From assembly GCA_965205905.1 (NCBI GenBank), contig CBDBHZ010000010.1, positions 224,347 through 288,346 of the forward strand: DNA of 64,000 bases, in the 5' to 3' direction. Under the pieces are notes generated by a model. The model saw only the letters and a program-made list of their open reading frames with translations, was not told the origin of the DNA and made no database searches. The translations under genes were made by a program, and so were the position numbers. Shown here in pieces: positions 6,838 through 17,211 of the stretch (position 1 is its first letter; each line of letters begins with the position of its first letter). This stretch comes from JAHZMA01 sp965205905 (GTDB taxonomy: Bacteria > Pseudomonadota > Alphaproteobacteria > JABAAW01 > JAHZMA01).

Positions 6838-9800
6838 ATGTTAAGAAAAATATTTATTTTGGTATCGGTTGCAATGTTGGCAACGGCTTGCACTAGTACT
6901 GATGCTACAACTGAAACTACACCAGAACCGATTGTGGGTGATGTTTTTGACCCTGCCAAAACAGATGTTTTAGACGTATTTACCAGTGAGACAGCAAAAA
7001 CGCCACAGACAATTGGTGCTATTGGCTATGATTCTATCACTCTTATTTCTGATGATGCTGTTGGTAAGCCAACTGCTATAGGTGTAACATTGCCAAGTTT
7101 AACGTTATCGTTAGAAGATGACATCAATTATGAACGTGGTAGTACTGCAACTTTATGGTCTGATTCTGCTAATCTAAAAATTGATAGAACAGTTGTTGCA
7201 ACGCGCATCACATCATCAGGCGTTAAGCTTACATTTGGTGATGATGGGTCTATCTCAGCTGTAACTGCTTATGCGGATGGTGATTATGATAATGCAACTG
7301 CTGACAGAAGCACTGCTTTCGGCTTCGATTCGGAATATATGGTTTATGTTAGTTGGGCTTCAGAATCATCTTTAGATGATGCTAGCGAAGCACTTAAACA
7401 GAATGTTAATAGTCTTGGTGGTATGATGATAGCGGGTATTGAAACTGTTGGCACTGCTTTAACCGCTCTTACTAATGATTCGGTTATGTTTAAAGGTGCA
7501 GGCACGGGTATTTATGGTAATGGTGCTGTAAAATATAATACAAGTTTTGCAACAACAGCCACTGCTGATTTCACAGCGAAAACATTGGAGGTTAGCACGA
7601 GTGGTACAGCTTGTCTTGGTGATAATTGCACTGATGTTGCCGTGCCAACTTACCTTAACTTCATGGCATCAGGGTTGAAATTTTTAGAAAATGGTGTAGG
7701 ACCAGATGCAGCAAATAATATATTCGAATCGTTAGTGATTAACAGCAACCTTACAGGCTCGGTGGAAGCACGCTTTTATGGTGGCGGGGCTGAAGAGCTC
7801 GGTGGCACATTCTATGCTGGTAATGTTAGCGCACAAGAATATTATATGGGTGCATTCGGTGCAAGAGTTGGAACGAGTGACAGTACAGGTGGTGGCACTG
7901 ACCCCGGCACAGGTGGTGGCACTGACCCCGGCACAGGTGGTGGCACTGACCCCATCGTCAATACGATTACTCTCGCTAACAATGATATCGCAACAAATGG
8001 TGCGCCAGCGATGGAACATGCAGGCTATGATTCGCTTGATGCGGCATTGGCAGGGGCGGTTGCTGGCACTGATGTAACGCTTAATCTATCTGCGCTTGCG
8101 GTGCAATCAGCAGGTAGCTTTAAATATATGCGTTCGGATGCTGGCACAGACTGGGTTGAAGGTGATTTGACAGGTGAAGAAACAGTTATTTCTAACTTTG
8201 GTTCTCCGATTATTTCAATCACATACCAATATGATGTGTTTGGTGCAGAAGAGGGTTCGCTTGCGGGGTTGCCTAATAATAATGTGAAGAGTGTAACGCC
8301 ATATTTGGGTGTTAATGCCTATGCAAGCACTAGCAATGAAGTTCCTTTTGGCAACCTTTATGTGGGTGCAATAGATTCTGTCGCATCTGCTGGTAAAACC
8401 AGTGTTGTGGTAGCATCTCAAGATATTGCCAGTAGCACTGATACTGATATTGTTGAAAGCCAATATATGATGTTGCTTAATTGGATAAATCAGATAGGCG
8501 CAGAAGATATGTCAACTGATTTAGCTTCAGAAACGGGCACGGATGCGACGCTTCCAACTTTTGAACAAGGTTATTTGGTTGCTGGTATAGAAACTGCGGG
8601 CACTACCCTTGCCACTATCACTGATACAGCTGTTAGCTTTAAAGGTGCGGGTTCTGGCAATTATAAGAAAGAAGATGGTGATGATTTCTTTGGTGTTGAT
8701 TTTGATGTGAGCGCAACTGTTAATTTCACTGCCTACACGGTAGGATTGACAACCACTAATACTGGTTACTATTGTTATGGTGAGGCAGGTTGCACGGATG
8801 TGATGACAACAAATCTTAATTTCACTGCTGCATTAACTTATAGCGCAGGCGCAAATAATATCAGTGGCACTGTTGCAACTGATGGCATGAGTGGCTCAGC
8901 CAATGCAAGATTTTACGGTCCTATGGCTGACGAATTGGGTGGCACATTTAGAATGTCAAGTGCGACTGAATATTACATGGGTGCATTCGGTGCAAAAGTT
9001 GTCATGAGTGACAGCACTGGTGGTGGCGTCATAGGTGTCCCCGAAGTTTCGTTTGATGCGATATCTGATGCTGCAGAAGATGGCACTGATAGGGTGGTTA
9101 CATTCCAATCTTTGGCAGTGGAAGCAAATTCAAATGTTGATTTGACGCGTGTTGTTGAGGTTGAAGATGCAGTAACCGCTGCTTATGCAGTGGTGCAAGC
9201 TGACGGAGTTGCGATAACTCATAGTGGTTCAACTACTATCTATAAGGTGAAGTCAGAAGGCATTAACACTCCTGAGACCAGTGATGATGCCTATGAATAT
9301 GTGGCGCGAGTTGGCACAACACAAGATTTAGAATTATATGTTTTGACTGCAGGCGGTGGCACGTCTACTACCGCTGATGATGTCTATGAAAAATCTTATA
9401 AGGATGTTTCTTGGTGGAATACGCCATCAGCTGATATAACGGTTAATAGTGCCAATACTTCATTCGCAAATATAACCAATCCTACAATCGCTATCACTTA
9501 TAAAAATGGTAGTTATCTTGATAATTCAAGTGCCACTGTTACCACTGGTCTTCTTGATAAAGCGGTCATTACGTTTGCTGATGGATCAGATACGGTAACC
9601 CATACGCTTGCGAGTGCTGGTGCTGATAAATCAACAGAATTTTTTCTAGATGGTGGCGGAATTGTTGGTGACGAAACAGGCTATATAGAAGTGAGCAGAG
9701 GTGTGGAAGCGTTTGGTTTTACATCAAAATATATGGTTGGTGCGCGCTGGAGCATGATTTCTAATATTATGTGGCTTGATGCGCCCACTCACGCGCCAGA

Positions 9801-10374
9801 CGGCACTCTATATACCACGGATAATCAGACAGGTATAGCCTATCAAAATAAAAGACGGGAAATGACTGGCACAGTTACCAACGGCTTGTCAGTTTCTGGC
9901 TTTGAAACTGGTAAGGAACTTACAATAGATGGTTCGGCAATCACTATTGGTGATTTACCAATAACAGGCACTGCGATGTTTGCAGGCAAAGGTGTTGGTT
10001 ACTATGCGAATGGTGTTGGCACATTAAATGATGCATTACAGCTGACTGAATTTGATGTTGCTGTTACTGCTGATTTTGTTAGTAGCTCAGTTGCAATAAC
10101 AACCACAGAAACAAAAGGTTATTCTTGTAACTTGCTTGAAACGCGATGCGATTCTGCAATCAGAACACCTTTAAACAATCTTAATATTACGACTGGTGAT
10201 ATATCTTATACTACAAATAGTATCAGCAAGACTGACCTTACTGTAGATGGTATGAGTGGTAATATTGAAGCAAGATTTTATGGTCCTGATGTTGAAGAGT
10301 TTGGTGGCACATTTAATGTTTCAAGTGGCACTACCAAATACTATATGGGTTATTTTGGTGCAGAAAAAAAATAG
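6838..10374 (+). CDS. Surface-type lipoprotein with three TbpB-like beta-barrel domains
   Basis: I take the ATG at 6838 (GAAGGAG 5-6 bases upstream); 1,178 residues. The signal peptide MLRKIFILVSVAMLATAC ends in a lipobox, so the mature protein is lipidated on Cys. Three barrels follow, with ARFYG motifs near residues 311, 690 and 1145, each continued by E-[LF]-GGTF and YYMGAFGA or YYMGYFGA. Upstream in each barrel are FGF..EYM.YVSW-type and GMMIAGIET/GAGTGIYG strands. This pattern matches the TbpB/fHbp C-terminal barrel family ('transferrin-binding protein-like solute binding protein' in public annotation). A Gly-Thr-Asp-Pro repeat links barrels 1 and 2. The ligand is unknown. Confidence 0.82.
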   Translation: MLRKIFILVSVAMLATACTSTDATTETTPEPIVGDVFDPAKTDVLDVFTSETAKTPQTIGAIGYDSITLISDDAVGKPTAIGVTLPSLTLSLEDDINYERGSTATLWSDSANLKIDRTVVATRITSSGVKLTFGDDGSISAVTAYADGDYDNATADRSTAFGFDSEYMVYVSWASESSLDDASEALKQNVNSLGGMMIAGIETVGTALTALTNDSVMFKGAGTGIYGNGAVKYNTSFATTATADFTAKTLEVSTSGTACLGDNCTDVAVPTYLNFMASGLKFLENGVGPDAANNIFESLVINSNLTGSVEARFYGGGAEELGGTFYAGNVSAQEYYMGAFGARVGTSDSTGGGTDPGTGGGTDPGTGGGTDPIVNTITLANNDIATNGAPAMEHAGYDSLDAALAGAVAGTDVTLNLSALAVQSAGSFKYMRSDAGTDWVEGDLTGEETVISNFGSPIISITYQYDVFGAEEGSLAGLPNNNVKSVTPYLGVNAYASTSNEVPFGNLYVGAIDSVASAGKTSVVVASQDIASSTDTDIVESQYMMLLNWINQIGAEDMSTDLASETGTDATLPTFEQGYLVAGIETAGTTLATITDTAVSFKGAGSGNYKKEDGDDFFGVDFDVSATVNFTAYTVGLTTTNTGYYCYGEAGCTDVMTTNLNFTAALTYSAGANNISGTVATDGMSGSANARFYGPMADELGGTFRMSSATEYYMGAFGAKVVMSDSTGGGVIGVPEVSFDAISDAAEDGTDRVVTFQSLAVEANSNVDLTRVVEVEDAVTAAYAVVQADGVAITHSGSTTIYKVKSEGINTPETSDDAYEYVARVGTTQDLELYVLTAGGGTSTTADDVYEKSYKDVSWWNTPSADITVNSANTSFANITNPTIAITYKNGSYLDNSSATVTTGLLDKAVITFADGSDTVTHTLASAGADKSTEFFLDGGGIVGDETGYIEVSRGVEAFGFTSKYMVGARWSMISNIMWLDAPTHAPDGTLYTTDNQTGIAYQNKRREMTGTVTNGLSVSGFETGKELTIDGSAITIGDLPITGTAMFAGKGVGYYANGVGTLNDALQLTEFDVAVTADFVSSSVAITTTETKGYSCNLLETRCDSAIRTPLNNLNITTGDISYTTNSISKTDLTVDGMSGNIEARFYGPDVEEFGGTFNVSSGTTKYYMGYFGAEKK
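7885..7953 (+). repeat. In-frame 24-bp tandem repeat encoding a Gly/Thr/Asp/Pro linker
   Basis: Almost three copies of a 24-base unit (7885-7908, 7909-7932, 7933-7953) encode TGGGTDPG units between barrels 1 and 2. Because the unit is a multiple of three, copy-number change would alter linker length without breaking the frame. Confidence 0.9.
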
Positions 10375-10416
10375 GTTCTTACATTTATCGTAAGAAATAG
10401 AAAAAACTGAATATGA

Positions 10417-10445
10417 AAGGCGTAGGTAAATCCTGCGCCTTTTTT
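10417..10445 (+). terminator. Intrinsic terminator after the first lipoprotein gene
   Basis: A stem of AAGGCGTAGG pairs with CCTGCGCCTT (one G-T wobble, 5-base loop) and is followed by a T run. A smaller TTCTTAC/GTAAGAA hairpin lies just upstream at 10376-10396. Confidence 0.8.
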
Positions 10446-10552
10446 ATGATGGGATTTCGCACTCCTTTTCACATACACTGTTTCACGCGCCCATTATCGC
10501 CTCTGCTTAATTGCTTTAACCCGAATCAAGAAACCTGATATGAATAGAAAAA

Positions 10553-10581
10553 TTGACATCTGGCGTATTTTTTGCTAAAGT
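10553..10581 (+). promoter_or_regulatory. Predicted sigma-70 promoter of the lipoprotein gene at 10637
   Basis: TTGACA at 10553-10558, a 17-base spacer and TAAAGT at 10576-10581. It follows the terminator at 10417, so this gene is its own transcription unit, perhaps together with the next lipoprotein gene. Confidence 0.45.
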
Positions 10582-10636
10582 TACTCTTGTAATATTACCA
10601 ATCGGCCATTAAAAATTTCCAGAAAAACATGCTATC

Positions 10637-13600
10637 ATGTTCATAAAAAAAACAATTTTATTACTGCCTTTATGTTTGTGCTTGCTAACCGCTTGTAGCA
10701 GTGAAGTTACAGTGGATTCGCTGGCAGCGGCCAATAGTAATAAACAATTTAAAGTCAACACGCTTGAGAGTATTAATACAAGCGAGGCTCCGGATGTGTC
10801 TATCGCTGAAGATAATAACGACGAAGAATACCCATCATTCACGGCGGCAAGTGCTGATAAAACGAATACCAACGATAAAATATTTACCTTGCAGGCATTG
10901 GCTGTACAAAAAAATGATGTTTCTGATTATGAGCGTAGGAGTGGCACCTCAAATTGGAATAGTGCAAAAATAAAACAAGTAGTAACGCTTGCCCAAGCAA
11001 CCGAACCGGTTTTATCGCTTAGTTTGAATGCTGATGGCTATATAGCGGCAGCAACAATCTATTTTGCGGATAAAACCTATCAATCTGTTACCACCAACGG
11101 CCCTATATCTGAGTCGGCTCTTATCGGCACGATTGGTGAAGGGGCGACTGCTAATGCCACCACAACCATGATTATGGCGGATAGAAAAAATATTTTTGGA
11201 CTTATTGATGGTGATGGCAATAGCATTACTTCTGATTATATGGTTTATGTTGGCTGGAACATGGCAAAAGAATTTCACAGCCTTGCAAGCACTGGCACAC
11301 AGGATAGTATTTTTGAAGATGATGGCGTTATGGTTGCAGGTATTGAAACAGATAATAGCGATATTCCACCTATTGGCGAGGCATCATTTAACGGCAAAGG
11401 AAGAGGTGAATATGGCGATAAAAGAACAAGCTATACAACTATTTTTGATGTAAGTGCTAAAGTTAATTTTGCCAGCTCTATCACAATCAGCAGTAGCAAT
11501 ACAATGCGATGCGAGGATAATTCATCACAATTTAGTGAATGCACGCAAATGCCCGAAGCCACACTTGATTTTAGCGGGGCAACAACCAACCTTATCAGAG
11601 AGTTGAGAGGAAGTATAGAAGCCACTGATTTATTCGGCGGATTTAATGCACGCTTTTACGGACCTACCGCTGAAGAATTAGGTGGTACATTTGCGATGGT
11701 GAGCAGCGGCGGTGATCGCTACTATTACGGGGCATTTGGTGGCAAACGTGGTAATATATTTATTGCGGGGGCGAATCAGTTTGCCATTGCCTCTTTAATA
11801 AATAGAGTGACTGATTCGCAAAAATCAGCTGACAATGCTAGTTATAGTTCACTGACTGCTGCAAGTGATGGTGCCAGTGGCACAGAACTAACATTGAAAG
11901 GGTTGGCGATACATAAAGATGATAGTAAAACGCATAACCGTGTTAATATGGGAACAGCTTGGGACAATGCTAATATTAACCAGCAAGTCTCGCTTACACG
12001 CGCTAGCTCGCCTCTTTTATCGCTCAGTTTCAACGCGACTAAAAACATAGAGACACTTACAGCCTATTTTGCTGATAAAACCTATATTGCTGATATAAGC
12101 GGTGGCACATCATCTGCATTTGCTTTAAGCGGTGTTATCGGCAGCACGAGCGCAGAAGTGCCTGCTGACGCCACCACCAAATTGATGGCGGATAGAAGCA
12201 AAGATATTTTTGGCTATAATTTAACGGCAAATTATATGCTATATGTGGATTGGGTTGTCGAAAAAACGCTTGTGGATGAGGGGCTAACGCAAAGCAGCTT
12301 TCGCAATCATGGTGTTATGATTGCGGGTATGGAAACAAATGCGGTGATTCCTACAACTGGCACGCTTGTTTTTGAAGGCAAGGGGCGCGGGTTTTATGGC
12401 GATTTAAATAATATTTATGCTACCATATTCAACATGATAGCCAATGTTGACTTTGTAACAGCGACTATTGACCTGCAAACATTAAGCACGGTGAGTTGCA
12501 CAAGCGAAAATATCAGTACTTGCACCGTTCCTGCCAGTGCGCTTGATTTTAGCGCAAATGATTTAAGTTTTGATAATGGTAGTGGCACAGCCATCAATGT
12601 GATTACAGACAATATGGTCGCAACAAATAATCTAACAGGCACTATTGATGCTCGTTTCTATGGTGGAGATTTTGAAGAATTTGGTGGCACATTCACATTA
12701 ACAAACAGCAATAGTTATTATTATGGTGCGTTTGGTGGTTATAATTTTGGTTTTCCGAATATTGCAATTTCGCGCACGACGAATGATGATTTAGGCGGCT
12801 ACCAATCATTTGATGATGCGTCAGATGCGGCGGACACAGCTAACGCTGATAAAACAATCATCTTGCCTGCGGTGGCAGTCAGTTACGCAACAGATGGCAC
12901 AACCACAGACCCTAGCAGATTTGCAGAAACTGGCGATACATCGCCCGCGATTAAACTTACCTTTGATATGAATGGAGATATTTCAGCTGCCACAACCTAT
13001 GTTGCCAGTCAAAGCATTGATATTATAATGCCCACAACACCACTTGATTCAGAAAAGGTGAAAGGGATGGTGATGGTTGGTGCAGATACATCAAACTTAG
13101 AATTCACCAGAATCGCCGATACAACATTTAGTTTTTCGCCAGAATATATGATGATAGGTTGGTGGGAAACAACAAATGGTAGCAATAGCAATAGTGGCAG
13201 CATGGTTGTTGGGTTTGAAACAGCTGGCACAGGAATAGATAGTATTTTAACGGAAGGCAATGCTAACTTTACAGGCAATAGTAGCGGGTTTTATCATTCA
13301 GCGAGTAACAATTTTCTGACGAAATCCAACATCACAGTCAATGTTGATTTTACCAAGCGTATCGTTGGTGTAACCAGTGATACCACGCAATGTAATGATA
13401 CTGCTACGATTTGCAATGCCGCTGTCGCCGCCTCTATAACGATGTCAGACCTAGATTTTAACACAGCCGATGCCATCGCACCAAAATATGATGCTGGCAC
13501 AAATAATATAAGCGGCGCTATTATCACAACAGGCACTGATGTCGCAAGCAGATTGAAGGGCAAGTTTGATGCCCGTTTTTATGGCAAGAATGCCGCAGAG

Positions 13601-13675
13601 CTAGGTGGCACATTTATCATGCAATCGGCTGATGAGGATAAATTTTATAGGGGTGCTTTTATCACAAAAAGATAA
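10637..13675 (+). CDS. Lipoprotein with three TbpB-like beta-barrel domains
   Basis: 1,012 residues. The signal peptide MFIKKTILLLPLCLCLLTAC has a clear LLTAC lipobox. Three barrels end with ARFYG near residues 338, 672 and 979, each followed by EELGGTF, EEFGGTF or AELGGTF and a YYYGAFGG-type last strand. The final barrel ends FYRGAFITKR at the C-terminus, which fits a closing beta strand. Each barrel carries a close Cys pair in the loop before the LDF strand (for example RCEDNSSQFSEC). No clear Shine-Dalgarno precedes the ATG. The next lipoprotein gene starts 86 bp downstream with no terminator seen, so the two may be co-transcribed. Family call by motif; ligand unknown. Confidence 0.82.
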   Translation: MFIKKTILLLPLCLCLLTACSSEVTVDSLAAANSNKQFKVNTLESINTSEAPDVSIAEDNNDEEYPSFTAASADKTNTNDKIFTLQALAVQKNDVSDYERRSGTSNWNSAKIKQVVTLAQATEPVLSLSLNADGYIAAATIYFADKTYQSVTTNGPISESALIGTIGEGATANATTTMIMADRKNIFGLIDGDGNSITSDYMVYVGWNMAKEFHSLASTGTQDSIFEDDGVMVAGIETDNSDIPPIGEASFNGKGRGEYGDKRTSYTTIFDVSAKVNFASSITISSSNTMRCEDNSSQFSECTQMPEATLDFSGATTNLIRELRGSIEATDLFGGFNARFYGPTAEELGGTFAMVSSGGDRYYYGAFGGKRGNIFIAGANQFAIASLINRVTDSQKSADNASYSSLTAASDGASGTELTLKGLAIHKDDSKTHNRVNMGTAWDNANINQQVSLTRASSPLLSLSFNATKNIETLTAYFADKTYIADISGGTSSAFALSGVIGSTSAEVPADATTKLMADRSKDIFGYNLTANYMLYVDWVVEKTLVDEGLTQSSFRNHGVMIAGMETNAVIPTTGTLVFEGKGRGFYGDLNNIYATIFNMIANVDFVTATIDLQTLSTVSCTSENISTCTVPASALDFSANDLSFDNGSGTAINVITDNMVATNNLTGTIDARFYGGDFEEFGGTFTLTNSNSYYYGAFGGYNFGFPNIAISRTTNDDLGGYQSFDDASDAADTANADKTIILPAVAVSYATDGTTTDPSRFAETGDTSPAIKLTFDMNGDISAATTYVASQSIDIIMPTTPLDSEKVKGMVMVGADTSNLEFTRIADTTFSFSPEYMMIGWWETTNGSNSNSGSMVVGFETAGTGIDSILTEGNANFTGNSSGFYHSASNNFLTKSNITVNVDFTKRIVGVTSDTTQCNDTATICNAAVAASITMSDLDFNTADAIAPKYDAGTNNISGAIITTGTDVASRLKGKFDARFYGKNAAELGGTFIMQSADEDKFYRGAFITKR

Positions 13676-13761
13676 TCAACAGAGCAATGAAAAAATTGAT
13701 AAATAAACATAATAAAATGCACCGCAATATCACCATTCATGGCGTTAAGAGTGGCGTATTG

Positions 13762-15822
13762 ATGGCAAAGCAATCATTTGTTTGCTTGCTATTATTATTG
13801 CTAACGGGTTGCTTTGCTAGCGCACCAGCTGGTGATGATAATAGTGTTGACTATACCGATTATGGCATTATCCAACCCAGTAGCAATGTTGTTGATGATG
13901 ATGTTATTTATGGTGGTGAGCGCTATTTCAGCCTTAACACAGTTAGTGCAGTTGCAACCAATGCCGCCGCCAGTCTTACATCTAATCCATCTTTTAATAG
14001 TCTTAATCAAACAATCACTCTGCCTGCTTTGGCGATAGAAAGACATGATATTACCGAATATCAGCGTGCTATCGGCGCAACAGATTGGCAAGATATTAAT
14101 ATTATTAGAACAATCACTGTTACTGATATCATATCGCCTGTTTTATCACTTGAACTTGATGGCAGTGGTAATATAGAAACAGTGATTGCCTATTTTGCTG
14201 ATAACAGCTATTTTGCGCTTAGCGAGAATTTATCGCAACAGGGATTTAGTAATTCTATTTCTGATGGCGCGTCTGATGGTGCCGATAGCAAATACATACA
14301 AGTTGATAAAAGAGATGATGCCTTTGGCTTTACCACACAATATATGGCGCGTATTGAATGGACATTGTCGCGGGATGAACGTGTGCTTACTGCCACTAAT
14401 CCAGAAGATAATATTTATGATACTGTTGGTGTGATGGTTGCAGGCATTGAAACCGACGCTAGCGCGCTTCCTAGCAGTGACATCATCGCATTTCAGGGGG
14501 AAGGGCAAGGCGAATATGGCGAGGAAGAAAAAAAATATCAAACAGTTTTTGATGTGATAGCGCATATTAATTTTACCACGAATCTTGCCACCATTTATAG
14601 CAGCAAAACCATGCAATGTACTGATAATGATTGCAAAATAGGGGCAGGTAATCTTGATTTTCGCGCGACAAATTTAAGTTTCTCTAAAAATAACCTTGCC
14701 GTCAATGCCATCAACGGTGTTTTATTCTTGATAGGTGATACTTCTTTAACAGGCAATATTAGTGCGCGCTTTTATGGTCCGAATGCTGATGAATTGGGCG
14801 GCACATTTGCGCTAACAGAAAAAAATGAACGCTATTATTTCGGCACATTTGGAGGTGAGAATACGGGTATTGTTGATGATAAGGATTATGATGTTAATGA
14901 TGCTGATGAAGATGGCAATGATGATAACGGTCTGCCTCCGATAGCGACAACACTTAACGCAACCATAGATTATGATGGCTATGATTCGCTTGATGAAGCA
15001 TCAGCGGCACTTACCGCTAACACCCTTACCCTGCCTGCGTTGGCAGTGCAAAGACACACTGGCACATCGCCAAATTTGCAAAGATTTACCAAGCCTAGCA
15101 ATGAATCGCCTTTCTTATCACTCAGTTTTGATGGCAGTGGTTTTATTGCGGCAGCAACTGCGTCATTTGAAAATACACCATATACGCTAACAGGTGGTAT
15201 GCCTGCCAGTAGTGCAATCCTATCGGGCGCAACCAATGTTACTGCTACCACCAATAATATGCGGGTGATACGCGCCGATAGCGCTCGGCTTGGCTCTTTC
15301 ACCCCGAAATATATGGCATATGTTACGTGGCAATTGGAGAATAATCTTGGTGTCGATAGTGATGGCTATATGGTGGCAGGCATTGAAACCGCAAGCACTG
15401 GGATAGATTCTATTCCTACTGAGGGGATAACAATATTTCAAGGCAAAGGTATTGGTACTTATAAATCAAGCAGTGGCACCACCCATGCGGCGGTTAAATT
15501 TGATGCGCGCGCAAAAGTGAATTTTACCAATCAAACAGTGGCGGTAAGCGGTACAAATACCAGCTGTGTTGCTGCTTGTGGCTTAACCGCAAATGCTTTG
15601 CTTAATCTTGAATTTGATACCAGCAATAATATATCCTCAAAATATCGTAAAGAGGCCAATGTGATTGGCGGCACTATTGAAAATGCTGATGCCACGATGC
15701 AAGGTAGGTTTGATGCACGGTTTTATGGCAAAAATGCCATCGAGCTTGGTGGCACTTTTATCATGAAAAACGATGATAATAGCAGCTATTATCTGGGCGC
15801 GTTTGGCGCAGAACGCCCCTAA
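13762..15822 (+). CDS. Lipoprotein with two TbpB-like beta-barrel domains
   Basis: The open frame begins at 13687, but a signal peptide is sensible only from the ATG at 13762 (MAKQSFVCLLLLLLTGC, lipobox LTGC), giving 686 residues. The earlier start would add a 25-residue charged tail in front. Two barrels are visible, with ARFYG near residues 335 and 652. They are separated by an acidic linker rich in Asp/Asn (VNDADEDGNDDNG) that looks like a calcium-binding or flexible spacer. The second barrel ends SYYLGAFGAERP at the C-terminus. It lies immediately behind the 1,012-residue paralogue and is probably part of the same transcript. Confidence 0.8.
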   Translation: MAKQSFVCLLLLLLTGCFASAPAGDDNSVDYTDYGIIQPSSNVVDDDVIYGGERYFSLNTVSAVATNAAASLTSNPSFNSLNQTITLPALAIERHDITEYQRAIGATDWQDINIIRTITVTDIISPVLSLELDGSGNIETVIAYFADNSYFALSENLSQQGFSNSISDGASDGADSKYIQVDKRDDAFGFTTQYMARIEWTLSRDERVLTATNPEDNIYDTVGVMVAGIETDASALPSSDIIAFQGEGQGEYGEEEKKYQTVFDVIAHINFTTNLATIYSSKTMQCTDNDCKIGAGNLDFRATNLSFSKNNLAVNAINGVLFLIGDTSLTGNISARFYGPNADELGGTFALTEKNERYYFGTFGGENTGIVDDKDYDVNDADEDGNDDNGLPPIATTLNATIDYDGYDSLDEASAALTANTLTLPALAVQRHTGTSPNLQRFTKPSNESPFLSLSFDGSGFIAAATASFENTPYTLTGGMPASSAILSGATNVTATTNNMRVIRADSARLGSFTPKYMAYVTWQLENNLGVDSDGYMVAGIETASTGIDSIPTEGITIFQGKGIGTYKSSSGTTHAAVKFDARAKVNFTNQTVAVSGTNTSCVAACGLTANALLNLEFDTSNNISSKYRKEANVIGGTIENADATMQGRFDARFYGKNAIELGGTFIMKNDDNSSYYLGAFGAERP

Positions 15823-15950
15823 AAATATATATTGCAAAAATTATTGTAAAAAATCAAATCGTCACGAAGGTTTTTTATTATCGTGGCGTAATAAGGGTAA
15901 GATGAAACAAAATCGGTTTCATTATTGTTATTTTATGAAAGGAAATCAAA

Positions 15951-16568
15951 ATGGCAGAAGAAACAACACAACGAAAATGGTATTGCACAAAATTAGGAGT
16001 GGCTGGTGTTTTACTAGCGGTGCTAATTTTAGGCATCATCATCGGTAAAGTAGCATCGCATCATGACAGGCATGATGGCGGTCATCATGGCGAATGGCAG
16101 GGCGGTAAACACGGCAAATACGGTAAAATGCACCGCAAAATGCACGGCAATATGATGCGTGATGGTATGCAGCAGAAAAACGGCATGACGAAAAAACTTA
16201 TCATGCAAGCCGATAGTGATGGCGATTTTCTGATTACCGAACAAGAGTTTGAAGCATTATTTGCGCGTTTAGATAGCAACGGTGACGGTGTGCTAGAATC
16301 AGAAACCATGCAGGCACGCAAAGCTCAAAAAGAGCAAATGCGGGCAGAACGCATGGCAGAAAAAGGGCATGACGACGATGACGATGATAAAAAACGCAAA
16401 GGCAAATATGGCAAGAATGGCAAAGGCAAAAAAGGTCAATTCATGCTTGATAGTGATGAAGATGGTAAAATCAGCAAAGATGAATTTATGGCAGTCTTCA
16501 CGCGCATGGATGTCAATCAAGATGGTGTGATTAATAATGAACTCTTTAAGCTCAATAACGCATCTTAA
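15951..16568 (+). CDS. Membrane-anchored EF-hand calcium-binding protein
   Basis: 205 residues, ATG preceded by AAAGGAAATC. One N-terminal transmembrane helix (VAGVLLAVLILGIIIG) is followed by a His/Gly/Lys-rich region (HDRHDGGHHGEWQGG). Four EF-hand-like loops follow in two pairs: DSDGDFLITEQEF, DSNGDGVLESE, DSDEDGKISKDEF and DVNQDGVINNE. Asp/Asn occupy loop positions 1, 3 and 5, and Glu or a similar residue sits at 12. The His-rich stretch could bind transition metals. The gene overlaps the earliest possible start of the following sigma factor gene, which suggests one operon. It may act as a periplasmic Ca2+ or metal sensor or buffer feeding the sigma/anti-sigma pair; that role is inferred. 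Confidence 0.8.
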   Translation: MAEETTQRKWYCTKLGVAGVLLAVLILGIIIGKVASHHDRHDGGHHGEWQGGKHGKYGKMHRKMHGNMMRDGMQQKNGMTKKLIMQADSDGDFLITEQEFEALFARLDSNGDGVLESETMQARKAQKEQMRAERMAEKGHDDDDDDKKRKGKYGKNGKGKKGQFMLDSDEDGKISKDEFMAVFTRMDVNQDGVINNELFKLNNAS

Positions 16569-16626
16569 TCAATCTCCTTATAGCGAGGGGTGGGGGGCAG
16601 TTGCTCCTCACCTTGCAGGTGTGTTG

Positions 16627-17211
16627 ATGCTTGAAAGATATGATGATAATGCTTTGATGCAAATGCTTGTTAGCAAAGCTGATAATGGCGATAAATTCGA
16701 ACAAGAAGAATCAAGGCGCAACGCATTAAAAATTCTAACTGAACGCCACACCCCTAGATTATACCGTATCGTTAAGCGCATGGGCGTTAATAGCGAAACC
16801 GCAGAAGATGTTCTGCAAGATGCCTTTATCAAATTATGGCTAGCACCCGAAAAATTTAACAGTAAATATCAGTTTATCAGCTGGTTCACGCGGGTGGTGA
16901 TGAATTTAACGATTGATTATCAGCGCAAAATTGGCAGAAGGGCGGAAATCATCACTGATGATTTTAGCATGGTCGCAGATAATAAATCAAGCGATAATGA
17001 TGAAGAAACGCGCTATCAAATATTTATCAAGGCGTTTCAAGCCCTGCCCCAAAAGCAACAAAGCGCAGTGAATTTATGCTTTTTTGAAAACCACTCTAAT
17101 CAAGAGGCGGCCGATATTATGGGGCTGAAACTAAAAGCTTTGCAATCTTTGGTGATGCGGGGCAAACAAAATATGAAAAATTATGTCAGCAAGGAGACAG
17201 CTAATGCCTGA
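16627..17211 (+). CDS. ECF-type RNA polymerase sigma factor
   Basis: I prefer the ATG at 16627 (MLERYDDNALMQML), since the alternative at 16537 adds 30 residues that do not look like a sigma factor. From 16627 the protein has 194 residues. Sigma region 2 is visible as HTPRLYRIVKRMG, ETAEDVLQDAFIKLW and SWFTRVVMNLTIDYQR. Region 4 is ALPQKQQSAVNLCFFE plus the helix-turn-helix SNQEAADIMGLKLKALQSLV. Size and layout are typical of ECF sigma factors. Its stop overlaps the start of the next gene by 8 bp, as expected for a coupled anti-sigma gene. Confidence 0.88.
   Translation: MLERYDDNALMQMLVSKADNGDKFEQEESRRNALKILTERHTPRLYRIVKRMGVNSETAEDVLQDAFIKLWLAPEKFNSKYQFISWFTRVVMNLTIDYQRKIGRRAEIITDDFSMVADNKSSDNDEETRYQIFIKAFQALPQKQQSAVNLCFFENHSNQEAADIMGLKLKALQSLVMRGKQNMKNYVSKETANA

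Noticed and set aside
7732..8019. Minus-strand open frame with Cys/Ala/Gly repeats inside the first lipoprotein gene
   Set aside because: It is the antisense of the 24-bp tether repeat and has no start signals. The many minus-strand frames under the lipoprotein genes are likewise shadows.
13687..13761. Earlier start of the 711-codon frame at 13687
   Set aside because: The extra 25 residues are charged and would bury the signal peptide; the ATG at 13762 gives a standard lipoprotein signal.
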